This document shows, piece after piece, positions 1 to 12,559 of a DNA stretch of 64,000 bases; the first letter of the stretch is position 1; every line of letters begins with the position of its first letter. Source of the DNA: Luidia sarsii. Taxonomy: Eukaryota; Echinodermata; Asteroidea; Paxillosida; Luidiidae. The stretch is from NCBI GenBank assembly GCA_949987565.1, contig OX465111.1, positions 2,764,459 through 2,828,458 on the forward strand, given 5' to 3'. Under the pieces are notes generated by a model. It searched no databases, had not been told where the DNA came from, and saw only the letters and a program-made list of their open reading frames with translations. A program made the position numbers and the translations under genes.

Positions 1-169
1 GCTTGTCGCAATTATTGCTGACATCTGTAACAACGCCTTTAGAGTCTAGGTACGTGCAGGCAAAAAAACCCCAAATAGACGGACCGATGAACGGACAGAC
101 ACCTGACACGCAGAGAAACAGACAGACCCACCAATAAACAAACAGACAGATAGATAGATAGGCAACCAT

Positions 170-1085
170 TGGAACGAAGGAACGAATGAACGAAGGAACG
201 AATGAACGAATGAACGAATGAACGAATGAACGAATGAACGAATGAACGAATGAACGAATGAACGAATGAACGAATGAACGAATGAACGAAGGAACGAAGG
301 AACGAAGGAACAAAGGAACGAATGAACGAAGGAACGAAGGAACGAAGGACCGAAGGACCGAAGGAACGAAGGAACGAAGGAACGAAGGAACGAAGGAACG
401 AAGGACCGAAGGAACGAAGGAACGAAGGAACGAAGGAACAAAGGAACGAAGGAACGAATGAACGATTGAACGATTGAATGAACGAAGGAAGGAAGGAAGG
501 AAGGAACGAAGGAAGGAAGGAAGGAAGGAAGGAAGGAAGGAACGAACGAATGAAGGAACGAAGGAAGGAAGGAAGGAAGGAACGAACGAAGGAACGAATG
601 AAGGAACGAATGAAGGAAGGAAGGAAGGAAGGAACGAAGAAACGAATGAACGAAGGAATGAATGAACGAATGAACGAATGAACGAATGAACGAATGAACG
701 AATGAACGAATGAACGAATGAACGAATGAACGAATGAACGAATGAACGAAGGAACAAAGGAACAAAGGAACAAAGGAACAAAGGAACAAAGGAACAAAGG
801 AACAAAGGAACAAAGGAACAAAGGAACGAAAGAACAAAGTAACGAAGGAACAAAGGAACAAAGGAACAAAGGAACAAAGGAACAAAGGAACGAATGAACG
901 AATGAACGAATGAACGAATGAACGAATGAACGAAGGAACGAAGAAACGAAGGAACGAAGGAACGAAGGAACGAAGGAACGAAGAAACGAAGAAACGAAGA
1001 AACGAAGGAACGAAGGAACGAAGGAACGAAGGAACGAAGGAACGAAGGAACGAAGAAACAAAGAAACGAAGGAACGAAGGAACAA
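170..1085. repeat. 0.9-kb GAAC/GAAG/GAAT microsatellite
   Basis: An array of 4-bp words combined as 8-bp units (GGAACGAA, TGAACGAA, GGAACAAA, GGAAGGAA). Blocks of one unit type alternate, showing local expansions. The strand is almost free of C outside the AAC and of T outside AATG. Long translations on either strand are artefacts of the repeat. Confidence 0.95.
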
Positions 1086-2150
1086 TTAAAAACTGAAAAA
1101 ATGAAAAAAATTAACAAATGAATAACAAATTAATTAATGAACAAGGAACAAATGATCAAATGATCAAATTAACAACAAAGAAAACAATAAAAAAACAATT
1201 GAAAAAATTAAAACAATTGAAAAAAAAAATGAAAAAAAATGGAAAAAAAAACCAACTGATCAAAACAACAAATGGACAAAGGAACAAACAAACAAACATA
1301 TCTCATCATTCCAAGCCAAACCGAACAAAACCAATACAAAAATACGAACCTTTTTGGGGCTGAATCGGAAATGAACAAACCTATAACTACAGAATATACA
1401 ATAAAATTCATTCATTACACTTTAATTGAGCATTATTTTCCTTTGATTTCTGGGTTTTTTTCACAATTTAACTTCCAAATCTCCATCTATACATACCATA
1501 ATTTTTTTTCAAATATAAACAAACCCGAATTGACGGGGAGGGGGCTGAAGTTACTTACATGCATCTAGAAGGAAAAAAAACCTGCAGTCCGGTGACGAGT
1601 ATTGAAAGTAAAATGGTGTGCCATGACTGAAGCCAAATACTACATTATGCAACCGTTAACCGATTTGTGCGGGGAACCCTAACCGCATTTCGCCGCATTT
1701 CAACCAAAACAATGACATCGTATCACGAAATGGATACTTAGAAAATTACCAATACATTCAGGAATCGGTAGATTGAAGGGGAAATATTGAGGGTGATTTA
1801 CACTTGTTTCATGCGCTATGTGAAATTGGTCTTTTCAAAGCCCAGCGAATTAAAGTCCAATTACTGCCTTCAGTCGTGCATAATATCACCTTTTCCCCCC
1901 ACGGGAACCATTATAGAAGTTATCAATTGCGCACAGCACAGGGTCTCCCCCCTCCCTGAGTGTTAAACTGTGGCGGCCCACCTCAGACTGTAAAGATGGG
2001 CCTCCTCGGGTATTTTCCATGTCAGGGGTCAGAATCATGCTAGGGAAAAAATACACATAAAATGCAATAGAAACCTCGCATGTGCAAAGGGATGTTGCGG
2101 CTATTTCCTTGCATACCGCTGTATGTTTCTGTAATTAATACATTGTCGTG
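1086..2150. other. AT-rich flank without recognised genes
   Basis: Low-complexity A-rich DNA to about 1380 (AACAAA, GAAAAAATT), then unique-looking sequence with no coding signal. Confidence 0.6.
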
Positions 2151-2153
2151 TCT

Positions 2154-2401
2154 TTGGCCGCTTTCGAAATGAAGGCTTAGGCTCGGGCTAAGGCTTCGCT
2201 CATATCTATCTTACTCGTTATAATATCACGGGCATCTAAAAACAAGCGTTTGGCCCCAGTTTCTTGCGGGAATACCCTGTAGGCCTATACCTATCAAGCC
2301 AACAAGCCATCAGATTCGCAAACAAACCACAACCTGGATTTCCAGGTTTTGTCAGACGGAGACGAAGCCTGGGCTCGTGCCTTCATTTCGAAAACGGCCA
2401 T
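2154..2401. mobile_element. MITE with TTGGCCG...CGAAATGAAGGC ends
   Basis: Left TTTCGAAATGAAGGCTTAGG and right CGTGCCTTCATTTCGAAAAC are inverted repeats of about 30 bp. A relative lies at 51493-51732. Confidence 0.65.
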
Positions 2402-2404
2402 AAT

Positions 2405-3655
2405 TATACTCATTCCCTGATATCAACTCTGTGACCCAAGGAACATCAACATAGCACATCCACAACGCACCAATGACCGGTTGCCATCAGATGCCCACAA
2501 TATTAGCCACGGGAAGCCCCGGCACAACACAATGCTGCTTCCCTTCAGGCGTAACATCAGTAATGCCTACAGTGGCTACATTAAAGGAAGTCTACTCAGT
2601 TACATCTTCAAAACTAAGAACCACGTGGTCGGCGAGAGGAAAATACTTGGCTCGATCAGGTCGGTGGGGGCTCTATGTGGCAAGTTTTAGACAAAGGTGA
2701 CCGTGAAATTGTAATAATTTAAGTAGGCCTAATTCACTATTTTGTTATTCTGTATGTACAGAATGTTTTTTTCTGGTGATCGAATATATAAAATTGCCAA
2801 ATAAGATTGGTTTGGTAACATAATCTACAAAAGGAGGAATTCTGGGACTACTTTTTCGACCAGAAGCATAACTACGAATTCAAATGAATTGTGTCTTTGT
2901 AGCAGAATTTAAGGAAGCAATTTGAGACAGAGCAAAAATATTGAAGCCATCTTTAGGGTAAACACCACAGTAGCTGAGATACATGCTATACTTTTTTTAG
3001 CCGTTGCAAAATTATTGTTCAAAGTCACCGAAGAGACAAAAAAGAAAAAAAGAAAAAGGATACAGAGACGGACAGACATAAAGACAGAGACAGAGAGGCA
3101 GCCAGACAGAGAGACAGAGAGACGGAGAGACGAAGAGATGGGGAGACAGGCAGACAAACAAACAAATAAAATTTTGATAATGAGAAACAGTTTTACAAAC
3201 GTTGCCTGTACCGATAAAGATGGCATCAATATTCTGTCCTCACGGTGGCCTACACTCATCTTTTACCTTTTGGTACAGTCCCTTTATAACATAGCACAGT
3301 CAGCAGCCTAAGAAGACTCTCATACGATTATGTAACATTCTTTGGACATTCTGTAATGGCAATATTGTGAGGGAAAAAACACTGTCAGCGACCTGCGCAG
3401 AACAGTGCAAACAAGACAGCATAACTATTGAGAGAAAGTAGACGTCACATACGCCCGAATACCGACCACAGTATACTGAACTGAAATGCCGATGGTAATT
3501 AGCTGTTGGTATGACAGTTTTTCGTCATGCAACTTTTTTCTTTCTCCAAATCAGAAACTTTTAGAGTTGCAGCTTGTCCTCTCTGCTAATGGAGATAATA
3601 GGCACAGGACACCCAAAACAAGACAGTTTCATGTTGGGAGAAATACCACAATCAA
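2405..3655. other. Non-coding stretch with a GACA-rich patch
   Basis: No coding exon is supported. 3061-3165 is a degenerate GACA/GAGA microsatellite. The short plus-strand frame at 2473-2700 has no recognisable features. Confidence 0.55.
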
Positions 3656-3661
3656 CATTCC

Positions 3662-4091
3662 TTGGTGAGCAATAACTCAGTCTACCAATTGTATTCAAGC
3701 GCCTGGTGTGAGTAGACAAAGGGTTGGTGAGCGATGACCCAGTCTACCAATTGTATTCAAGCGCCTGGTGTGAGTAGACAAAGGGTTGGTGAGCGATGAC
3801 CCAGTCTACCAATTGTATTCAAGCGCCTGGTGTGAGTAGACAAAGGGTTGGTGAGCGATGACCCAGTCTACCAATTGTATTCAAGCGCCTGGTGTGGACA
3901 GAGGGTTGGTGAGTGATAACCCAGTCTACCAATTGTATTCAAGCTCCTGGTGTGAGTAGATAAAGGGTTGGTGAGCGATAACCCGGTCTACCAATTTCAT
4001 CCAAGCGCCTGGTGTGAGTAGACAAAGGGTTGGTGAGCGATAACCTAGTGTACCAATTGTATTCAATCACCTGGCGTAGGTAGACAAAGGT
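3662..4091. repeat. 62-bp minisatellite, 7 copies
   Basis: Units start TTGGTGAGCGATGACCCAG and end GTGTGAGTAGACAAAGGG. Starts are at 3662, 3724, 3786, 3848, 3906, 3968 and 4030; the fourth unit is 58 bp through a small deletion. The first four are most alike and the last most diverged. Confidence 0.92.
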
Positions 4092-4099
4092 TCGGTACT

Positions 4100-4840
4100 T
4101 CATATTCCCCATTTCAACCCATCTTTGAAGTCATTCCCAGGGCCGGTCTATAAGGACACCAGCGGTAAAACCCCATGCAGTTATATAAACTTTAACTTGC
4201 AGCCTTAATGGGTTAGTTCAAAACAAATAAAATTCCGCTGGTTGTAAGATTCCCATTAAATAATAATCAAAATTTAAAATCACCAAAGTTAATCCAGGTG
4301 GAATCAATCTGAGTGATATACCACACGAATATCTATGATAAGGTATTTCAGCATTTTCACACACTGATGGTGTCTCCTAGCGAAGAAAACCATTTACACG
4401 CTTCCAGATTCCGTTGGAACGGAATGCAGACGATATGCGTATTAAAATTCGTACAACGTTTCCGTGCAGTCTCGTCTTTATAATAAGCAATGCCACCCCC
4501 GTATTAGGAGCGCCGCCAGTAACCCTCACATGGGAATACATGTAGTTATAGGTAAAGTCTGAAGCAAGAATACTGTTGTATAGATAAATATTTGCCCCCT
4601 CGTCTTGAGGACACAAGGCTTAAAACAATAAGGTTCACTCACCGAACACGTCGCAATGCAGACATTGATTTTCCTTCACCGAAAGGTTTACACTTTACAC
4701 GTTGCCATGGGGACATGAACAGGGCCGTTATCGAAATATGTTAAACAAAATCATCTGATATTCTGTGAATTTTCTTTAAATTCATTTATATCGTGAAATC
4801 ACTTTTCCACTGTGGGAAAAAAAATCACGGAGGTTTTAAA
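4100..4840. other. No feature recognised
   Basis: AT-rich DNA without coding-like frames, splice-bounded segments or clear repeats. Confidence 0.5.
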
Positions 4841-5140
4841 ACAGAATATCCCCTGCCAATTCAGTGAACTTATCATAGGTGTGTTTTTCTTAACGAAGTG
4901 CGAGAACACGGACACTGTCTGCCATGTAATTTGTCAGCTCCTTGAGCGCACACCGCCACGAAGTGACACCGATATAGATACAATTACATTGGGCGGCAGT
5001 CCATGTAATAGGTTGAGCAGACTGTACCAAGAGACTGCTATATTCTTGCATGCTGGATGGGACAAACAGAATATCCCCGGCCAATTCAGCGAACTTAATT
5101 TATCATAAGGTGTTTTTTTTTCTTAACGAAGAGCGAGAAC
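4841..5140 (+). repeat. Direct repeat of about 75 bp with spacer
   Basis: ACAGAATATCCCCTGCCAAT...CTTAACGAAGTGCGAGAAC at 4841-4911 recurs as ACAGAATATCCCCGGCCAAT...CTTAACGAAGAGCGAGAAC at 5066-5140. Confidence 0.65.
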
Positions 5141-5424
5141 ATTTCCTCACCTACTTTTCACAAAGTGCCAGAATATTTCCTAACTGTGAAAAAAAAACCG
5201 TTTGGGTTTTAAGAGGATGTTTCCTTACTTTCGAAAACTGATTGCCCCTTGTGAAAAAGATTGTCCCCATTCGTTTTGCCAGTAGAAACTTACTTTCAAA
5301 CCAGTGTTAAAATAAAAAAAAACACAGAGCGATGGGTAAACTTTCGGGTGACAGGTCTTTTTATATAAAGAAGCTAAAATTCCAACTTCTTATTTTGGCT
5401 AACGGGACTACTTATACGGTGGCC

Positions 5425-5515
5425 AAAGTTGCTCCGAAACGGCCACGTTGCTTCGGAACGGCCACGTTGCCTAGTAACGTCCACGTTGCTTAGGAACGGC
5501 CATGTTGCTTAGGAA
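5425..5515. repeat. 21-bp minisatellite, about 4 copies
   Basis: Units of the type GGAACGGCCACGTTGCTTA, diverged (CCGAAACGG, TAGTAACGT, CATGTTGC). Confidence 0.8.
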
Positions 5516-5979
5516 TAATGCTGAGGTTCTCATGGCAAATCAATGTCTCATTTGTTCATGTACACGTGCCGTCGAAGCGCCGGCCTCCAAGTAATGAAAT
5601 CACATAATAATTTTGTATGTGCATGTGCACACACTGTATACCTTCCAAAAATATCCCCCGAATGTGGTGCATTGTATCACACCATTAGCTAAAGACAAAT
5701 CGGAGTGTACTCCGAAGAGTGTCTCCTTAAAAAAAATCCACATATAACTTATAAGTGGCTGCGTGAGGTTGACAATAAGTGTAAGAGCCTAGATGTGATT
5801 TTTAAAAAGAGAATATTTCATTTACAAGTACAAATCTAGGATATTCAATATCTACAAGCTAGTTTACAAGATTAATTTGTAATGTCCACTTATTTCCATT
5901 AAAAAATACCCATTAAGTTGACATTAGTAAACTAGTGAAGTGTAATGCCACTTTGGATCTTTGGAGACGTATTTCTTTT

Positions 5980-6091
5980 GTAGGAGGGATAGGGGCAATT
6001 TTCATAAAACTATCATAAATTGTTTTTCACGAAAATTACGACAGAAGAAGATTACGACACCCCATATGATAATTGCCCCTAACCCTCCTAC
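5980..6091. repeat. Small fold-back element
   Basis: GTAGGAGGGATAGGGGCAAT and ATTGCCCCTAACCCTCCTAC flank about 70 bp with one mismatch. Confidence 0.7.
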
Positions 6092-6099
6092 GAAAAAAA

Positions 6100-7545
6100 A
6101 AACGCGTTCCGGAGACCACATCTTCTGGAGACCACACTTCCTGTAGGCCGCACTCTGCATCACGGCTACCTCGGGAGGACGTACGTGTGCGCCCTTTAAA
6201 CAATCCCTGGCTTCGACCTTGGCTTTGGCTTCGGGTGCAAATAGTGCCATAGCGGTTTCCCTGGTTCTATCAGGGCACTCGTTGCGGCCTCGAGACGGAA
6301 AATCCATCTCAAGAATGACGCCCGAAAAAAAAACCCAAATACAAACACACACAAACCCAACACCTACACCGAGAAGCATTAACAGGAAGTGGGTTTGCAA
6401 CAGCAGTTTGCAACATTTCTATTTTCAAATTCCTTTTTGCTTTTCTCGCGAGAAATCCAAACCAAAGCCAAGGCCGATATTGAAGCAGAGTTTACTCGTT
6501 TTAGTTTTTAGTCCCGAGAAGCGATTGGGCCCACCTACGTATCCTCAACACAGTCCGAGAGTGCTCCGTAACATTATTGCAATGTGACCAACCTCGGTGC
6601 CCAACCGTCCTATCAACAGAAAAAAGAAAAGGAAAAGACAACAGGAAACTAACAAAATTATGACAAATGCTTAATGGAGACAGGGCAAATGGCTTTGATT
6701 TGGCATCTGCAGGACCCGAGATCCTGGGCCCAAGGATCCCGTTCTTGCCCTAGGAACTACAATAATATCCAAAAAAAAATCACTGCCATGACAGTGGCTA
6801 CTGAGTGCGCACGGTCTGTCAGGAAATGATTTCGCCGACTTCAACGCGGGCAATGGCCCATGGGTTTCGACAGTTGGAGTGGGCGGTGTTTTTTTGTTTT
6901 GGTATTTCATCGGGTGCTCGGCAAAAGGGTATATAATAGGTGCGTTCAGAGTCAGACGCTAACCTCACTTTATGCCCTTCTGCTCGGACCAAAATGCTGT
7001 CTGGTCCGTTTTATGGCTTTTTGCAATTAGTTTGCACTTCATCTTGACGTAATAATGTGAACACAGAATGTGGATAGGATGGAAGTTGAAAAGTAGAAAA
7101 TGCAAAATGAAACACAATGAGTAAATCAAAAGAATGGCATTCGTGACCTTCCTCTGCCCAGTTAAGCTTCTGCAAGCCACACCACGAATTTCGCCCCCAA
7201 AGAGTTCAGGATATCCGTTGGTAGATCACTTAAGTACCTTTTACCCTGAGGACATGACGCGCGTAATACCACAGACCGAACGGTCTTCTTGCCTACACCA
7301 CCGCCAGTTGATTTCATAAAGCAAAGTCGTCGTCAATTATTACCTGCGGCAAGAAGACGAGCAATGTACTGATGCCACGGGGATCTATCACAACTGACGA
7401 TGGGCAGTCCATCGTACGATGGATTGTAAGGCTTTGTGGAAATCCATCCTGGATTTGCACGAGGATCAACGGAAGCAACAACGACTATCATTTCCGGCCA
7501 TACTCCATACATTACCGCAGGACTGCACTGGGCTCCACACATAAT
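6100..7545. other. No gene recognised; possible decayed repeats
   Basis: Small frames on both strands lack splice context or family motifs. GC is locally higher around 6180-6310 and 6830-6870. Confidence 0.45.
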
Positions 7546-7546
7546 A

Positions 7547-7940
7547 TAGGCCTTTTCACACTACGAAAAAATGTCTGTGTTGGACACGAGTCCGACCCGT
7601 GTCAACTGGACTGACATTTTCACACTACACGATTTCAACACGGCGTCGACCAATGTGTTGAAAGCAGTAGCGTGAACGTCTCTGGGTTGAGTTCGACCTG
7701 TGGGATCGAGTGCATGAGTCGCAGTATTGGGGCCCATCAGTGTTGAAAGCGCGATCCCGTGTGTAGTGTGAAAAGATCGCGCAATACACGGGTCGAAAAA
7801 TTACATGTTTCGAGCAAATTCAGGCGTATAGTGTGAACATGAAGCGAGAGTGACCCGTGTTGACATTTTAAGAATTCGACACGGGTCAGACCGTGTACAT
7901 TTCGAAAGGGATCGGACGTTCATAGTGTGGAACGGCCTTA
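7547..7940. mobile_element. Fold-back element with AGGCCTTTTCACACTA ends
   Basis: Left end AGGCCTTTTCACACTACG and right end ATAGTGTGGAACGGCCTT are inverted repeats. Many inner short inverted motifs (CACGGGTC, GACCCGTG, TCACACTACACGA) suggest a multiply folded element. Confidence 0.7.
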
Positions 7941-7944
7941 TGTG

Positions 7945-9350
7945 AACATACATAACCAGGTGGGGTTTTTTTTCGTCTAAGATGCACGGTGGAAACCGAT
8001 AATTTTGACAAGTACACGAAATGTGGGTCTACCGCAGACGCGTGTCTTCTTCACTTTGGTTGCCATGGAACCGATTACCTAGAGGAAAACAATCCTCTAG
8101 CTGGGTCTCATAGTCTTAGGAAGGAACATCGTTTCGCGCTTTGTTTTCACCAGCTGTCATATCTGGACGTCATAAGGAGTAGAACTGCTTGCAGCTGAGG
8201 GATTTACTTAATGGCCCTGTCACTCCGACAGTAGGTTTCAGGCAGACTTCCCAAGTGCAATCGTTTCAGTTCAGAATTGAAAACTCCGTGGAGCACAGTG
8301 AGCAATCGGTCTGGTGTCCTCAAGCGGAAATATCTGGCGGTCGTGTCACAAAATGTCGGCAGCTCGGGTGGGATTCGAACCCATATGGCTCTTGGCCGGC
8401 AGTCCATGGGATCAGCTACGGAGACTGCAGCATGCAAGAGACTGCTATATTCTTGCATCCTGCATAGGCCTAGTGTAATCTCCACCGTACCTCAGCATGA
8501 AAGATTGCCAAGTCTCTTTTGGCAACGATCGCGCTAGGATCAAAACAGTGGGCTTTCTTGTTTTTTTTCTTCTTCTTTTTTAGAGATGATTGTGAATGCG
8601 GTTTCATGCTCGCAGCAGCATGCATGGAAATGCTGCACCCTGCTTGCTGACTTAATAAATGCCCAACTTGCAAGTCAAGAAGGGGCCCCACGTTTCGATC
8701 CCAGTGGGACCTTCCCCGAAAGTCAGGTTTTCATACCCCTTTTTCACAAAATGTGAACATCGTTTCGCTCGTAAAAAAAAAGTGGGAGAATCTCCACAGA
8801 GTGCAAAAAATTTTCACACCAGTGGGCAATTTTCCAGGTCCCCCCCGTAGGATTACAATCAGTTAAGGATTCAAAAGAAAAGTTTCAACCAAAAAAGTAG
8901 TTGAAAGTACGCCTAAGTGTCCATTCTCATTTCCGTGGTTTTTTTTATGGCATTTAGTTAAGTCTTGATCAAAGCGCATAAAACGCTGTAAATAAAACAA
9001 TACAATCCAAAAATGATGGCGCCTCATTACTCGGGACGAAATCCATCTTAATCTACCGGTATGTAAAGCAAGTGAGCTACAGCTTTCTGCAACCGGAAAA
9101 CAACTTGCCGTATTTTCAGATTTCCAGAACGTGCCCATAAATCAGCATTTCCCGCCGAGTACCAAACTGCGAGCGGATCACAATATCCCATCCATACGAT
9201 GCGCCCCACTGCAGTGTCATGCTGGCAGTGACTGACTGTGTGTCTGTGAGTGTGAGACCCTACCCTCTCGCCAATATATCATAAGCCCCCAAATATCATG
9301 GTCTCAAACTGTGCCTGGTCGAACTAGCACATCCACAACAAACCAATCTC
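7945..9350. other. Non-coding, with repeat scraps
   Basis: The motif AGAGACTGCTATATTCTTGC at 8429 also occurs at 5030. A weak tail-like GTTTCGATCCCAGTGGGACC is at 8693. No genes seen. Confidence 0.45.
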
Positions 9351-9351
9351 A

Positions 9352-9675
9352 TTAAGGCCTTTTCACACGACGCTGAAAAAACTCGCAAGGCTTGAGAAAA
9401 TGTCTCATGCATGAGAAATCTTACAAAAGTGCCATCGTGTGAAAGGTTACCAATGCTTGAGAGCGACAGACGTCCCTGGTGATGCAGACGTCCCCGATTT
9501 TGTCGTAGGTCCGGACCTCCGCCAAATCTTCCGCTGGCGGAGGATTTCTCACGGGACACTTGACAATCGATCATGTGAAGGGAGGAACTGTTTAGTGTAC
9601 GACGTCCTATGCTATACGTTAAATTCTCTCTCAAGACTTGCAAGTTTTTTTCAGCATCGTCTGAAAAGGGCTTAA
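9352..9675. mobile_element. Fold-back MITE flanked by TTAA
   Basis: Starts TTAAGGCCTTTTCACACGAC and ends CGTCTGAAAAGGGCTTAA. The inverted repeats extend through GCTGAAAAAACTCGCAAGGC on the left and the matching AGACTTGCAAG on the right. TTAA at both ends suggests a piggyBac-type transposase in trans. Confidence 0.75.
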
Positions 9676-9810
9676 TGGGCAGTTAGGGCCTGATCATTTG
9701 CCACCCTTACTTGTTGCGATATTTTGAGACCATTCTTATACAAGACCTCGTAACCCCCCCCCCCCCCCAAAAAAAAAACACTCCAGGGCCGGGAGCCTTG
9801 GTGTGTGCAT

Positions 9811-9990
9811 AAAGGCCCGATACAACATTGGGAAGATCAGAAAACATCGATTTCAACAGATTTCCTTCTATTTTACACAGTTTGTAGATGGTCATGACAG
9901 AATCCTCATGTTGAAATCTTACGGTCTGGGATGCTGTACTTCTCTGGAAATCTTCACTCAAACATCGACAAATAGTTCATTTCTTACACT
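9811..9990. repeat. Direct duplicate A of a 165-bp segment
   Basis: GCCCGATACAACATTGGGAA, TTACACAGTTTGTAGATGG and CTTACGGTCTGGGATGCTGT recur at 10617-10780 with about 15% divergence by eye. Confidence 0.7.
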
Positions 9991-10616
9991 ACAGAACGGT
10001 GCCAAAACCTTGATGTTTTTTTTTTCCTTTTTCGACTTTCTCAGATTACCATTTGAGCTAAAACCTTCGCAGGACATCTTTTTGGGAATGTTTAATGGTT
10101 TAACACAAAACAAACTGTGGCAATCGTTTGACCTTTACAGATGTTAGGGCCTTGAACTACACACTGACGTCGGAATATAACTTAAAAACATACCTTTTTG
10201 GGGGAAAATTGTTGAGTAGGATGGGTCTGGCTTTGCGAAATGCGGTCATTTCTTCCAGGACTGCCCCGTGACTGCAGACGGGAAAATAATAACAAACAAC
10301 AATGCATGGTAAATATAAGCAAAAACAATGAGTAATCATATTCATTAAGACGTCTGCGACCACATAAGACTTTGATATGGCAGTGTCTGACATGAATTTC
10401 AATGCAATACAAATTATGGAGAAGACAAGTAAATGGTTCTACAATCACACTCCCCCTCAAAAAACAAAAAAAATAAATAAATAAACAAAATGGATTTTTT
10501 TTACAGAACGGTTTCTCCTTTTCTTCATTACAAAACATCGTTTTAAATGAAGAAAACGAATAATGAATTTGACACGAAGCAACGTGGCCACAAGGTTGCA
10601 AACTGCTTGCTAACTT

Positions 10617-10780
10617 AAGGGTCCAATACAACGTTGGGAAGATCGGAAAACATCAATGTCCACAGTTTTGTTTCGAATTTACACAGTGTGTAGATGGTGA
10701 TGATAGAATCTTGAAATCTTACGGTCTGGGATGCTGTATTTCTCGAGAAATCTTTACTCAAACATCGACAAATAGTTTAT
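10617..10780. repeat. Direct duplicate B of a 165-bp segment
   Basis: Second copy of the 9811-9990 segment, ending CATCGACAAATAGTTTATG immediately before the polypurine array. Confidence 0.7.
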
Positions 10781-10781
10781 G

Positions 10782-11512
10782 ACTCGCGAAGGGGAGGAGG
10801 GGGAGGAGGGGAGGAGGGGAGGAGGGGGAGGAGGGGGAGGAGGGGAGAGGAGGGGAGGAGGGGGAGGAGGGGGAGGAGGGGAGAGGAGGGGAGGAGGGGT
10901 GGGAAGGAGGGAGAGGAGGGGAGGATGGGGAAGAGACGGAGGAGGGGAGGAGGGGAGGAGGGAGGGATGGGGAACAGGGGGAGGAGGGGTTGGAGGGGAG
11001 GGGTTGGAGGGGAGGAGGGGGAGAAGGAGAGGGTGGAAGAGTGGGGAGAAGGTGGAGAAGGGGGAGAAGGGGGAGAAGGTGGAGAAGGGGGAGAAGGGGG
11101 AGAAGGGGGAGAAGGTGGAGAAGGTGGAGAAGGGGGAGAAGGGGGAGAAGGTGGAGAAGGTGGAGAAGGGGGGAAGGGGGAGAAGGGGGAGAAGGGGGAG
11201 AAGGTGGAGAAGGGGGAGAAGGTGGAGAAGGTGGAGAAGGTGGAGAAGGTGGAGAAGGGGGGAAGGGGGAGAAGGGGGAGAAGGGGGAGAAGGTGGAGAA
11301 GGGGGAGAAGGTGGAGAAGGTGGAGAAGGGGGGAAGGGGGAGAAGGGGGAGAAGGGGGAGAAGGTGGAGAAGGGGGAGAAGGTGGAGAAGGTGGAGAAGG
11401 TGGAGAAGGAGGAGAAGGAGGAGAAGGGGGGAGGGGGAAGGGGGAGAAGGGGGAGAAGGGGGAGAAGGTGGAGAAGGTGGAGAAGGTGGAGAAGGGGGAG
11501 AAGGGGGGGGGT
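10782..11512. repeat. 0.73-kb polypurine GGAGAA/GGA array
   Basis: Plus strand almost purely G and A: first GGAGGAGGGG units, then GGAGAAGG(G/T) units in higher-order blocks. Only scattered T interrupts. Translations are repeat artefacts. Confidence 0.95.
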
Positions 11513-11514
11513 GT

Positions 11515-12345
11515 CGGAGATGGGATCAGGGAAAAGGTTTCCGCAGAGACCCTCGACAATAGATGATCAAACTGCATCCGACGCAGCAAGGACTCATAGT
11601 AATAGCACGTTCTATGTGCAGGGACACGATTCGTAATCTTTCCCCCACCAAGGTTAGTGAAAAGTGCAAAATGTGTGATTATCACGTAGCGGCGGAGATG
11701 ACTCTGTCCGACCAGAAATTCTCCCATAACGAACCTTGGTCCAGTAATTAGATTTGATGATGAAGCACGTGGCAGACATACATGTACATGTAGTACAGTA
11801 CATGAGTCACATTTGTGGGATAAACCAAGTTGAGTGCCTGTTTAAGAAGAGTTTCAGACAGGATGCTATGGCCATCCTGGGGGTGGTGTTGAGGATGGCC
11901 TACCTTAAAACAGGGAAGTTTTCAGGACCACACCTCGTCTTAAAGAGACAGTCCACACGGTGTATCTGCAAAGGTTACGCTACTTTTTGATCTATACAAT
12001 AATACATCTGATTCTGAGGTGAGGAGAGTTCTTCAGAAACGCAGTGCCAACCAGTATACATGTAGACCCTTACCTGGGCCTTCAGAAACACCACAACTGC
12101 GACTGCTTCAGTTACTCCAACCAAGGTCTTGGTAAAAAAAAAAAAAAAAAAAAAACAGGATTTGCCTGTTTGAAATCTAACAATGGTCTCGGTAAAATTT
12201 CTCCATGTTTTTAAGTCCAGGGGCTATGATGCACCTGTGATTGCTCTCTGGTGACGCTATAGTTGACATCAAGCCTTATGGTCTCCTAGTTTCAGACAGC
12301 CGGAAGACAGATTGCACTGGTAGTCATGTCAAAAATGTCAAGTCT
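11515..12345. other. Non-coding with a 22-nt poly(A)
   Basis: A run of A at 12134-12155 follows AACCAAGGTCTTGGT, and AACAATGGTCTCGGTA lies after it; it could mark a retroposed tail. No gene supported. Confidence 0.4.
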
Positions 12346-12349
12346 TTTT

Positions 12350-12510
12350 ACAACCTAACCCACTTTACACCCTCTTCACTGTAGGCCTGACGTTTCGATC
12401 CTAGCAGGACCTTTCTCAAAGGCAGAGTGTCACTCTGCCTTTGAGAAAGGTCCTGCTAGGATCGAAACGTCAGGCCTACAGTGAAGAGGGTGTAAAGTGG
12501 GTTAGGTTGT
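12350..12510. repeat. Perfect 161-bp palindrome of two Penelope-type tails
   Basis: The two arms of 80 bp are exact reverse complements around a single central T at 12430. Each arm holds the hammerhead-like tail plus about 33 bp of flanking sequence. A third, direct copy of the tail follows at 12513-12557. Confidence 0.9.
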
Positions 12511-12559
12511 AACTGCCTTTGAGAAAGGTCCTGCTAGGATCGAAACGTCAGGCCCACTA

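Noticed and set aside
39..1085. A 348-codon minus-strand frame made of SFVRSFLRSF-type repeats
   Set aside because: It is the direct translation of the GAAC/GAAG microsatellite. The opposite strand is also open and no splice or family signal exists.
3662..4091. CRISPR-like array
   Set aside because: 62-bp units repeat in full without distinct spacers; it is a minisatellite in animal DNA.
10777..11727. Long open frames of PSPPSPPSP and EKGEKVEKVE type
   Set aside because: Polypurine array open on both strands in several frames; no non-repetitive coding sequence attached.
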